Both the position numbers and the translations under genes were made by a program. The notes beneath the pieces are model-generated. The model was not told the origin of the DNA. It was given only the letters and a program-made list of their open reading frames with translations, and did not search any database. From NCBI GenBank assembly GCA_903869265.1, contig CAIPYE010000014.1, positions 394,951 to 458,950 of the forward strand: DNA of 64,000 nucleotides, in the 5' to 3' direction. The stretch comes from an uncultured delta proteobacterium (GTDB taxonomy: Bacteria; Desulfobacterota; Desulfobulbia; Desulfobulbales; Desulfurivibrionaceae). This document shows positions 9,143 through 17,016 of this stretch, in pieces. The first letter of the stretch is position 1. The number at the start of each line of letters is the position of its first letter.

Positions 9143-10507
9143 CTAAAAATAGACCGGCCTGACCTCGGGCGCTTGCCTCTTTCCGCCTACCCGGTGCACT
9201 ATCCTGTCGGCCACTGTCTTGGCCGTCTTCATCATGTCGTTCATACCGATTCCTTCCCAACCAAAACCGCAGAGATGCAAGCCGTCCAGGCCCTGTTCCA
9301 GGGATTCCTTCCAGCTCAAAAGCGCGGGGTAGCCCATTTCCAGTTGGGGGATAGAGCCGTCGCCGCGCAGCACCCTGCTGAAACAGGGGGGCTCGGGCAG
9401 GGGGATCAGTTGCCGGAGATCATCATAGATGCGGCTGATCAGCTCTTCGTCGGAGAGCTCCAGCCGTTCGGGATGGCGGCGGCCTCCGACCAGCCCCTCC
9501 ATCAGCACCGAGCCTTTGGGGGCGCGGCCAGGAAACATATGGGTGGAAAAAAGCGCGCCCATGGCGAAGCGGTTTTCCCGCTCCGGGGCCAGATAGCCAA
9601 AGCCAAAGGGCACCTGCGCCTTGTCCGTGAAGCCCAGGGCCACGGTGGCGATGCGCGCCGTGGGGATGGCGGCCAGGGGTGGGGCATGGTCGGCCAGCAA
9701 CGCCAAGGCGCGGTTGACCGGCAGGGCGACAATGACGGTGGCTGCCCGGTAGGTTTTGGCTTCGGTGTGTATCTTCCAGATCTCGTTTTCGCGGGTGATT
9801 GCCCGCACCGGGCTCTGATAGAGGATGTTCGGTCCGGTTGCCAGGGTGGTGACGAGCTGCTCCATTCCTTGGGGAAAGCTGGTCATGGCGGGCAACATCC
9901 CGGCGCCCGCCCCTTTCTTTTTTCTAAGCAGTCCTTTAAGCACCGAGCCTGCTTCCTTTTCCAGGGCGCGCACCCCCGGCATCACCGCATCGATACTGAT
10001 CCGTTCATAATCTCCGGCAAAGGTGCCGGTGATCGCAGCATCCACCAGGGGCAAGATCTCAGGACCGAAGCGGTATGCGGCCCACTGCCCGACGCTTTGC
10101 TCTTCGGCCCGAGGCTTTTTGAAAAGATCGCCCAGCAGCCGCAATTTTCCCAGCGGGGACAACAGCGGGGTCGTGAGCAGGGCCTGCGGACTCTGCGGCA
10201 ACTGCACCAGTCTCCCTTCATGGCAGACATAACGGACAAAGTTGCCCAGAGGGGCTTTCTGGGCAATGCGATCCAAGCCGGTTTGGCTGAGCAGGGCGCG
10301 GCTGGCCTCGTTGTTGTCCAGAAAGCCGTGCGGCCCCCATTCTGCCAGGTATCCATGCTCCTGAAAGGAGCGCACTGCGCCGCCAGGGCGGGTGTCCTGC
10401 TCAAGAATGAGGATGTCCAGGTCCGGTGCGCTTGTGTGCAGGAAATGGGCGGCGCTCAAACCGGAAAGGCCTGCGCCGACAATGATTATTTCGTGTGTTT
10501 CAGGCAT
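9143..10507 (-). CDS. hemG: Protoporphyrinogen/coproporphyrinogen oxidase, HemY type
   Basis: A 454-aa FAD-dependent amine-oxidase-fold protein. The dinucleotide-binding motif VGAGLSGLSAAHFL is at about residues 10-23, followed by EQDTRPGGAVRSF. The end contains the FAD-binding LHLCGFGWEGIGMNDMMKTA segment typical of this oxidase family. It oxidises protoporphyrinogen IX or coproporphyrinogen III in late heme synthesis. It belongs to the HemY family (often labelled hemG in automatic annotation), not to the flavodoxin-type HemG of E. coli. No other heme genes are adjacent. The start ATG at 10507 has a modest ribosome site. Confidence 0.88.
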   Translation of the reverse strand: MPETHEIIIVGAGLSGLSAAHFLHTSAPDLDILILEQDTRPGGAVRSFQEHGYLAEWGPHGFLDNNEASRALLSQTGLDRIAQKAPLGNFVRYVCHEGRLVQLPQSPQALLTTPLLSPLGKLRLLGDLFKKPRAEEQSVGQWAAYRFGPEILPLVDAAITGTFAGDYERISIDAVMPGVRALEKEAGSVLKGLLRKKKGAGAGMLPAMTSFPQGMEQLVTTLATGPNILYQSPVRAITRENEIWKIHTEAKTYRAATVIVALPVNRALALLADHAPPLAAIPTARIATVALGFTDKAQVPFGFGYLAPERENRFAMGALFSTHMFPGRAPKGSVLMEGLVGGRRHPERLELSDEELISRIYDDLRQLIPLPEPPCFSRVLRGDGSIPQLEMGYPALLSWKESLEQGLDGLHLCGFGWEGIGMNDMMKTAKTVADRIVHRVGGKRQAPEVRPVYF

Positions 10508-10654
10508 GGATCGCGCATCCGGGGTTGAAGGAATCGGGGGGAGGTGGCTTTTGAGAATCGCCTTGTGCCGGGCTGGTTTCTCTCTTCAGGGTTGCCCGCA
10601 TATATGGTATAAGGGATTTTACCCGATATCGTCCGGGCCTGTAATGAAAAAGTG

Positions 10655-10797
10655 TAAACGTCCAGCAGCACCGCATCTGCTTCGCAGTTTCGCTGCGCTC
10701 GCTTAGCTGTCATCAGTCTGTTTATGTGCAATAGCACACTTCGCAGACCTCTTCCGCGCATCTACGGCAGTAGCGAAACTGCGCTGCTGAACGTTTA
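10655..10797. repeat. Foldback repeat element, copy A (MITE/REP-like)
   Basis: A 143-bp element bounded by 15-bp terminal inverted repeats, TAAACGTCCAGCAGC (10655-10669) and GCTGCTGAACGTTTA (10783-10797), matching at 14 of 15 positions. The interior is also partly self-complementary near the ends (CGCAGTTTCGCTGC against AGCGAAACTGCG). A second copy at 45797-45938 shares most of the interior, for example GTGCAATAGCACACTTCGCA. It has no coding capacity. It fills the gap between hemG and the flavodoxin-like gene; the rest of 10508-10914 shows nothing else clear. Confidence 0.85.
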
Positions 10798-10914
10798 TAT
10801 TTCAGAGATTGAGTTCCGTTTTTTGTTCCTGGTAAACGATTACAAAAAAGAGCAACCGCAAGGCGGGGGGCGAAGGAGTCCTCGGCTTTTCCATCAATGG
10901 TGCCGTGAAAAAGA

Positions 10915-11613
10915 ATGCAGCCTGCAGATTCCCAGCCGAAGAAGATCCTTATCCTCTATTATTCGCTCAGCGCCCAGACCAGCGGCCTTGTGCACCGGCT
11001 CGGCGCCGGTCTTGAGGAGCAGGGGGTGCATCTGGTCTGCGAGCGGCTCCAGCCCCTGGCCCCCCGCCATTTTCCCATCGGCACCGTGCCCGCCACCCTG
11101 TTCATGATGCTCATCACCTTTTTGCGGACACGGATGCCCATCCAGCCGCTGCCGCCCAGCTGCTGGGAGCACTATGATCTGATTGTCCTGGCCGGACCTA
11201 CCTGGTCCTATAATCCCAGCGGCCCGGTTCTTTCCCTCCTTGACCGGGAGGGGGCAAGGCTTTTTGCCGGCCAGCAGGTTCTGCCGTTGATTTCCTGCCG
11301 GGGCTACTGGCGGATGCACTGGCTGAGCCTGCGCTGGCAGCTTGCCCGTTGCGGGGGCAAGGTGGTGGGCAGGATGATCTTTGCCCATCCCAGCAAGGAG
11401 CCCTGGCGGACCATCGGGGTATTTTTGAAGCTTGCCGGGCGGGTGCCGGAACGGTCCAGATGGCTTGGGCAACATTATTCCCGCTACGGTCATAGCCGGG
11501 AGCAGCAGGATCAAGCCTTCGCCTTTGGCCAAGCCATCGGTCAGGCCCTGAAGTGCGGGAGTTCCCTGGCGGAGCTTTCGTTTGTCTCAAGGCCTGGGCA
11601 GGGTGGAGCATAG
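10915..11613 (+). CDS. Flavodoxin-like / NAD(P)H-oxidoreductase-fold protein
   Basis: A 232-aa protein. The N-terminus (KKILILYYSLSAQTSGLVHRL) is the phosphate-binding strand-loop-helix of flavodoxin-fold proteins, and LIVLAGPTWSYNPSGPV is the second flavin-binding loop. It is longer than a simple flavodoxin (about 150 aa) and ends in an Arg-rich helical extension. Redox partner and substrate are unknown. It is not the menaquinone-linked HemG of E. coli, whose role is already covered by the adjacent HemY-type gene. It is transcribed away from hemG. The ribosome site before the ATG is weak. Confidence 0.65.
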   Translation: MQPADSQPKKILILYYSLSAQTSGLVHRLGAGLEEQGVHLVCERLQPLAPRHFPIGTVPATLFMMLITFLRTRMPIQPLPPSCWEHYDLIVLAGPTWSYNPSGPVLSLLDREGARLFAGQQVLPLISCRGYWRMHWLSLRWQLARCGGKVVGRMIFAHPSKEPWRTIGVFLKLAGRVPERSRWLGQHYSRYGHSREQQDQAFAFGQAIGQALKCGSSLAELSFVSRPGQGGA

Positions 11614-11629
11614 CCAGCCCGGTCAACCC

Positions 11630-12154
11630 TCAGAATTCAATGCCTTTCTGGGCCTTGATCCCCTTTTGAAAGGGATGCTTTATGGCCCGCATCTCGGTGA
11701 CCAGATCCGCGTAGTCGATGAGTCCCTGGCTGGCGTCGCGGCCGGTGATCACCAGGTGCAGTCGTTTGGGCCGCCTGCGAAACAGACCGATGACCTCCTC
11801 TTGCGAAACAATGCCGAAGCCGATCAGGTAAGTGAGCTCGTCGAGAACGATTAGGTCATAGGCGGCGCTTAAAATCTTTTCCTTGGCGAGTTCCCATCCT
11901 GTTAGGGCCGCCGCTTTTACGGTTTCCTTGTCCTCTTGCCAGGTAAAGCCGGTGCCGACGAGATGCAACTCAACCTGGCCGGGAAAAGCGGAGGTAAAGG
12001 CCAGTGCCTCGCCGGTGTCGCTCTGCCCCTTGATGAATTGAATGATGCAGACCCTCAGGCCATGGCCCGCCGCCCGGACCGCCTGCCCGAAAGCCGCCGT
12101 GCTTTTTCCCTTGCCGTGCCCCGTGTTGATGATAACCAAGCCCTGTGTCGTCAT
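11630..12154 (-). CDS. cobO: Cob(I)yrinic acid a,c-diamide adenosyltransferase
   Basis: A 174-aa CobO/BtuR-family enzyme that transfers the adenosyl group of ATP to Co(I) corrinoids. The P-loop is NTGHGKGKSTAAFG (residues about 9-22), followed by the conserved IIQFIKG and the Walker B-like LIVLDELTY. The ending DLVTEMRAIKHPFQKGIKAQKGIEF type tail is typical of the family. I chose the ATG at 12154 because GGGGGG lies three bases upstream; an ATG at 12172 would overlap the M48 gene by 4 bp. It lies directly downstream of that gene on the same strand. Confidence 0.93.
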   Translation of the reverse strand: MTTQGLVIINTGHGKGKSTAAFGQAVRAAGHGLRVCIIQFIKGQSDTGEALAFTSAFPGQVELHLVGTGFTWQEDKETVKAAALTGWELAKEKILSAAYDLIVLDELTYLIGFGIVSQEEVIGLFRRRPKRLHLVITGRDASQGLIDYADLVTEMRAIKHPFQKGIKAQKGIEF

Positions 12155-12168
12155 GTTCCCCCCAAGCC

Positions 12169-14016
12169 TCAAGGAATATCGGTGCTCTGCCCTGCTTCCG
12201 GGAAGCGGGTGAAGGCTGAATATTGGGTGGTGCGGAATTTTTCCATCTGACTGCGGTAAAAATCCTTGTGTGCGCCCGCCCTGGCGAAGGCCTTCGCTTC
12301 AAGAGCCAGAGCTTCTTTGCGGTTGTCATTTGCCCAGTATGCCGTGGCCAGGGTGTCAAGCACATGCGGCGTTCTTGTTCCCTCCGCTGCTTTGTGGGCG
12401 AGGAGCAGCGCTCTTTCCGGGTCGCGCAGCGTTGGTTCCTGGGCGGTGAGCAGGAGCCAGGCCAGATTGTTCAGGGCTTCCGTGTTGGCGGGGGCAAGGA
12501 GCAGCGCCTGCTCGTAGGAATTGCGGGCACCCTGCTCTTGGTTGAGAGTGTATTGCAGATCGCCCAAGAGTTGGAGCCAAAGGCCATTGTCCGGTTGCTC
12601 CCGTATTTTTTGCCGGATAAGCGCCTCGGCGAATCGGGCTTTTGGCGCTTCGCCGAGAAGGTCTGGGGGCATGTGCCAGGCGGCAAGGGCACCGGTGAAC
12701 ATGACAAGAGCGTAGAGAAGCAAGGCTAGATGGACTTTGCGGTGATGGCGGGGGATCAAGACAGGATTTTCTTCGCAGCGGCGCAGGTAGTCGATGCGCT
12801 GCCCCAGGCCGAAATGGTGCCAACTGGGCAGATCCCTGATGTTCCCGCTGAGCAGGGCGATTTTTTCAAAGACTCGGATCAGGGGGGAGGCGTGGCCCAT
12901 GGCCTTCAGGGCATGGAGATCGGCTTGGCGCTCAAAATTGCGCATGAAAAAACCAAAGATGAAACGGAAATAGCCCAGCATCAGGGCGAAAAGAATGCAG
13001 GCGCTGGCCAGGGCAAGGATGGTGTCCGGAGATTTTCCGGTCAGGGCGACCAGTTGGTAAAAAAAATCCGAATTGAGCAGGAGCAGAAGAAGAGGGGCAC
13101 CGCCCACCTGGCTCAGCAGGCCAAAGCCGAGAAAGAGAAAGAGGTAGAGCTGGAGATGGTAGCGTTTGACATGCCCCAGCTCATGGGCCAAGACCGCTTC
13201 GATTTCTTCAGGGGTCGTGGCTTCGAGCAGGGCGGGGGTAATCAGGATGTAGCGGAAGCGGCGGTTGATGCCCATGACCCCGGCGGTGAGCATGCGGCCC
13301 TCAAAGAGTGGCCAGAGCAGGATGTCGGCAAATCGTAACCGCTGGCTGCGGCAGAATTCCTCCAGGCGTTGTCGTGTCGGGCCCGGCGGGAGTGGGGTGC
13401 AGCCCCAGAGGCGGACAATGGCCAGGGGGAGAAAAAAGAGCAGGCCAAAAAGAGAGAGCAGCACCAAGAGGGGTTCGCCCCATGGTGAGGCAAGGAATTC
13501 TTTGAGTCGGGGAAAGGGGACAAGCTGGATAAGGTCGAAGAGGACGGAGATGATGAGCCAGGGCAGAAGAATGGCGAGATTGATCTTGAGGTTTGCCGCG
13601 AGAAAAGAACGGGTGGTAAGGGTTCTGGCGAAGATGCTCTGGTAGCTGGGGCGAGCAGCAAGCCAGAGGAGGCAGAGATAACCGAAGAAGATGGCGATTC
13701 CCGCAAGATGGGCAAGAACCGGGATTTCTTGGGTAAGCGGCAGCCTGTTCAGGTAGTAGCGGCCCTCCAGCAGGAAGATATCCACGGCCAGAAAAACGAT
13801 GGCCAGGATGGAGAGGCGCTGTTCCACGGCAAAATAGCGGGCTGCCGTGTTGTCGGGATTGCGCCGGAAAAAATAACGGGCCAAAAGGCTAAAGAAAACG
13901 CCCTTGCCGCAAAAGAGTAACAGGGCGACAGGCCATGGGATCTGGGGCTGCTCGGGAATGGACCCGGTGGTGAGAATCAGGATGACTACCAGGAGATACA
14001 GGAGGTTGTTGTACAT
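12169..14016 (-). CDS. M48-family membrane metallopeptidase with C-terminal TPRs
   Basis: A 615-aa protein. It has several N-terminal membrane segments (about residues 1-215), then the zinc-protease motif in EEIEAVLAHELGHVKRYH (HExxH, near residue 280), more membrane helices and the third-ligand region (MRNFERQADLHALK). The C-terminal 130 residues form tetratricopeptide-like repeats (GARNSYEQALLLAPANTEAL, then a second copy). It resembles HtpX/Ste24-type proteases with a TPR module for substrate or partner binding at the membrane. It is probably involved in protein quality control. It sits between the J-domain gene and cobO, all leftward. Confidence 0.85.
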   Translation of the reverse strand: MYNNLLYLLVVILILTTGSIPEQPQIPWPVALLLFCGKGVFFSLLARYFFRRNPDNTAARYFAVEQRLSILAIVFLAVDIFLLEGRYYLNRLPLTQEIPVLAHLAGIAIFFGYLCLLWLAARPSYQSIFARTLTTRSFLAANLKINLAILLPWLIISVLFDLIQLVPFPRLKEFLASPWGEPLLVLLSLFGLLFFLPLAIVRLWGCTPLPPGPTRQRLEEFCRSQRLRFADILLWPLFEGRMLTAGVMGINRRFRYILITPALLEATTPEEIEAVLAHELGHVKRYHLQLYLFLFLGFGLLSQVGGAPLLLLLLNSDFFYQLVALTGKSPDTILALASACILFALMLGYFRFIFGFFMRNFERQADLHALKAMGHASPLIRVFEKIALLSGNIRDLPSWHHFGLGQRIDYLRRCEENPVLIPRHHRKVHLALLLYALVMFTGALAAWHMPPDLLGEAPKARFAEALIRQKIREQPDNGLWLQLLGDLQYTLNQEQGARNSYEQALLLAPANTEALNNLAWLLLTAQEPTLRDPERALLLAHKAAEGTRTPHVLDTLATAYWANDNRKEALALEAKAFARAGAHKDFYRSQMEKFRTTQYSAFTRFPEAGQSTDIP

Positions 14017-14070
14017 TTGAGTCGGGTCAGAGGATGGCGCTATTGCGCCGGAATGAAAGGGGTAAGAGCA

Positions 14071-14958
14071 TCAGCGGCGGGAAGCTGATCCATATATCTG
14101 AGCGGAGATGCTGGCGTTGTGCTCCTGATATTGCTGGAGCAGGATGCGCAACTCGTTGGCTTCGAGGAGCTGTTTTTCCAGAAAAAATTCGCCGAACTTT
14201 TTCTGCAGCCGTTTTTGGTGGGCAACGAGCATCTGGAGCTGCGGCTGTGACAGCAGGCCCAGATCCATGGCGGTCTGGCCAAATGGCTGTAATATCGGGC
14301 GGTTGCGGAGGATATGGATAACGTCCGCCTCGTTGAGCAGGCCAAAGCGCTGGCCGATTTCTCCCAGGCGCGGGCGTTCGGTGCGTTGCCAGATCAGGGC
14401 CTGGATGATGGTCCGCCAGTTGATCAGACCGGAGTAGTAGAGGAAATGGCCAAGCAGCAGGCGGCGGTTCGGCAGGGGGCCCTGGTAGAGGCTTTCCGTA
14501 TCCCAGAAAACAGAGGGCTGGCTGGAGGTGTTCCGAAAACCGGCTTTTGTCTGGGCTCCGGCCCTGGTATGCTGGCGGGGTCCGGCTTTGCCCTGGTTTG
14601 GTTTTGCCGGTCGGACTCTCTGGGGTGTGGCTGGGGCCGGGCGGGGAGGCTGGGTGCGAGGCTGCGTCTGGCGGGCAGGGGGAGGCAGGCAGTAGCCTTT
14701 TTCCTTGGCGTCAAGAAAGGTGATCAGGTTTTCGTAAGCCTCCTGCACGGAGTGGAACAGGTCGTGACGTTGTCGTTGCACCCGCTCATTTTCCAAGGCG
14801 GCTCGATCCGGGTGGGTTTCCATGGCCCGCTTGCGGTAGGCGCTTTTGATGCCGGAGTGTTGGAGATAGTCGAGAAATTCGCGGGAGATGGTGAGCTCGG
14901 GTCCAAAAATGATCTCGCAGGAGCGAAAGAGTTCCTTTTCAGCGGCAACTGTTTCCAT
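14071..14958 (-). CDS. J-domain protein with proline-rich linker
   Basis: A 295-aa protein. Residues about 27-85 form a J domain with the essential HPD triplet at 49-51 (METHPDRAALENE), so it should stimulate a DnaK ATPase. A Pro/Arg/Gln-rich linker follows (about 95-155). The C-terminal 130 residues (LLLGHFLYYSGLINWRTIIQ and later LLSQPQLQMLVAHQKRLQKK) are helical repeats reminiscent of the N-terminal domains of type II secretion ATPases. No zinc-finger or DnaJ C-terminal domain is present, so it is a specialised co-chaperone rather than DnaJ itself. It precedes the M48 protease on the same strand. Confidence 0.7.
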   Translation of the reverse strand: METVAAEKELFRSCEIIFGPELTISREFLDYLQHSGIKSAYRKRAMETHPDRAALENERVQRQRHDLFHSVQEAYENLITFLDAKEKGYCLPPPARQTQPRTQPPRPAPATPQRVRPAKPNQGKAGPRQHTRAGAQTKAGFRNTSSQPSVFWDTESLYQGPLPNRRLLLGHFLYYSGLINWRTIIQALIWQRTERPRLGEIGQRFGLLNEADVIHILRNRPILQPFGQTAMDLGLLSQPQLQMLVAHQKRLQKKFGEFFLEKQLLEANELRILLQQYQEHNASISAQIYGSASRR

Positions 14959-15254
14959 GGCGTGTATCGTGCTCCCTGGAGATTAGAGTGAAAAAGGAAA
15001 ACCGTGCTACAGTCAACGCTCTTGGGTTGGTGGAAGGCGGGACCCTTTTGCTGGCTCCCGCAGGAAAAAAAATACGTTGCCGTGTTAAGTCTTATGCAAT
15101 GATATGACCCGGTTGTGATAAGATACACTCGCAAACGGGCAGTCAGCATCAGATAATAAATAATTAACGTTATTATATAGCAGATAACATCTTATTTTTT
15201 AACATATTTTAAACGTATCTCCATGAAATTCTGAAGTGAACGGGGATTTTTTTT

Positions 15255-16931
15255 ATGGAACAGCCAGCCGGAACCAGGGACCAACGCGATGTTTCGCCTT
15301 ATTTTTCTCGTGATTTCAATGGGTTGTCAGCATGGGCAGAACTCGGGGAGCTCGCCCGCGCGCCCTATGACTTAACCGCGTCCGGCGCCCTTTCTCCGAC
15401 ACGAATCCGCAGTTACCGGACCCAGGCTGCCGGGTTTGATCTGTTGTATTCCACCCAGCGGGTGGATGAGGCGGTGCTTGCGGCTCTGCAAAGACTTGCC
15501 GAGGAAAGCGGGGCAGTGGCCCAGTTTCTGCTGATGAAAAAGGGTGCAGTGCTGAACAGGATCGAGGGGTATGCCAGCGAGGATCGACAGGTGCTGCACA
15601 CCGCCTGCCGCGATATCTTTGGGCCGGTCAGTCTGGCGCCCGAGGCTTCGGCCCAGGCCAAAGGTGAGCTGGAAAAACTGGCCGATTTTCTCGCTGCCCT
15701 TGAGGCGGGGGATATTGTCAATGCGGCGGGGGAGCCGTTCACCGATCTGGTCCAGATTGGGATCGGCGGGTCCGATCTTGGCCCCCGGGCCTTGTATCTG
15801 GCCCTGGCTGCCTATAAAATCCCAGGACGGCGGGTACATTTTATCAGCAACGTGGATCCTGACGACGCCGCCGCTATCCTGAGCGGGCTTGATCTTGCTA
15901 AGACCCTGGTAAATGTGGTGTCGAAAAGCGGCTCCACCCTGGAAACCATGACCAACGAGGAATTGGTGCGCAAGGCCTTTGCCGAGGCGGGGCTGGAGCC
16001 AAACCTCCATTTTCTCGCCGTTACCGGCAAGGGCTCGCCCATGGACAATCCTGCCCGGTATCTCCGCTCTTTTTATATGTTCGACTCCATCGGCGGGCGT
16101 TACAGCGCCACCTCCATGGTCGGCGCGGTGATGCTCGGCTTTGGTCTGGGATATGCACATCTTATGGATATACTCCGGGGAGCCAATGCCATGGATCTGG
16201 CTGCGGAGGAACCGGATATCCGGTGTAATCCTGCCTTGCTCCTGGCCCTGTTGGGCATCTGGAACCATAATTTCCTTGGCTGCGAAACCCTGGCCATCCT
16301 GCCATACAGCCAGGCGCTGGTCCGTTTTACTGCCCATCTCCAGCAATGCGATATGGAAAGCAACGGCAAATCCGTGACCAGACAGGGCAAGCCCCTTGCC
16401 TGGGAAAGCGGCCCCATCATCTGGGGCGAGCCGGGCACCAATGGCCAGCATGCCTTTTATCAACTAATTCACCAGGGAACCGCCATTGTTCCCGCCGAAT
16501 TCATCGGCTTTCGCACCAGCCAGTATGGCCGCGACCTGCTCATTGAGCAGACCACCTCCCAGGAAAAACTGGTGGCAAACCTCCTGGCCCAGGCTCTTGC
16601 CCTGGCCACCGGTCAGCCCAACGAAAATCCCAACCGACGTTTTGCCGGAAACCGTCCCAGCGCCGTGCTCCTGGCAGATCGGTTGACGCCCTACACCATG
16701 GGAGCCCTGCTGGCCCTGTATGAGGCCAAGGTGGTGTTTCAGGGCTTTATCTGGAACATCAACTCCTTTGACCAGGAAGGCGTGCAGCTGGGGAAAAAAC
16801 TGGCAACCCGCCTGCTGACCCATTATGCTGGCCAGCGGCGGGACCCCGGTTACAGCGGGGAAGCGTCGGATGACCCCGGCAGGGCCTTGCTTGCCGCCGC
16901 GGGGATGCTGGCCAAGGGAGAGTCGGGATAA
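15255..16931 (+). CDS. pgi: Glucose-6-phosphate isomerase
   Basis: A 558-aa isomerase interconverting glucose-6-phosphate and fructose-6-phosphate. Seen: IGIGGSDLGPRALYLAL (substrate-binding loop), VVSKSGSTLETMTNEELV (SIS-fold phosphate site), GGRYSATSMVGAVMLGFGLG (PGI signature with the catalytic region) and NSFDQEGVQLGKKLA (second signature with the conserved Gln-Glu/Lys area). Length is as expected for the bacterial enzyme. The 296-bp region upstream (14959-15254) is AT-rich and divergent from the J-domain gene; it is the likely promoter region but I make no exact promoter call. Confidence 0.96.
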   Translation: MEQPAGTRDQRDVSPYFSRDFNGLSAWAELGELARAPYDLTASGALSPTRIRSYRTQAAGFDLLYSTQRVDEAVLAALQRLAEESGAVAQFLLMKKGAVLNRIEGYASEDRQVLHTACRDIFGPVSLAPEASAQAKGELEKLADFLAALEAGDIVNAAGEPFTDLVQIGIGGSDLGPRALYLALAAYKIPGRRVHFISNVDPDDAAAILSGLDLAKTLVNVVSKSGSTLETMTNEELVRKAFAEAGLEPNLHFLAVTGKGSPMDNPARYLRSFYMFDSIGGRYSATSMVGAVMLGFGLGYAHLMDILRGANAMDLAAEEPDIRCNPALLLALLGIWNHNFLGCETLAILPYSQALVRFTAHLQQCDMESNGKSVTRQGKPLAWESGPIIWGEPGTNGQHAFYQLIHQGTAIVPAEFIGFRTSQYGRDLLIEQTTSQEKLVANLLAQALALATGQPNENPNRRFAGNRPSAVLLADRLTPYTMGALLALYEAKVVFQGFIWNINSFDQEGVQLGKKLATRLLTHYAGQRRDPGYSGEASDDPGRALLAAAGMLAKGESG

Positions 16932-17016
16932 TAATGTTGAGGAGTACAGGCGCAGGCAAGGCCACAGACCGACAAGGTGTGCCCTTTACCAATCAGCGTA
17001 TTTCGAGAGCAAGAAC

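Noticed and set aside
10915..11613. Flavodoxin-type HemG of E. coli
   Set aside because: The protein is longer, and the adjacent HemY-type oxidase already supplies that step; only the flavodoxin-like fold is supported.
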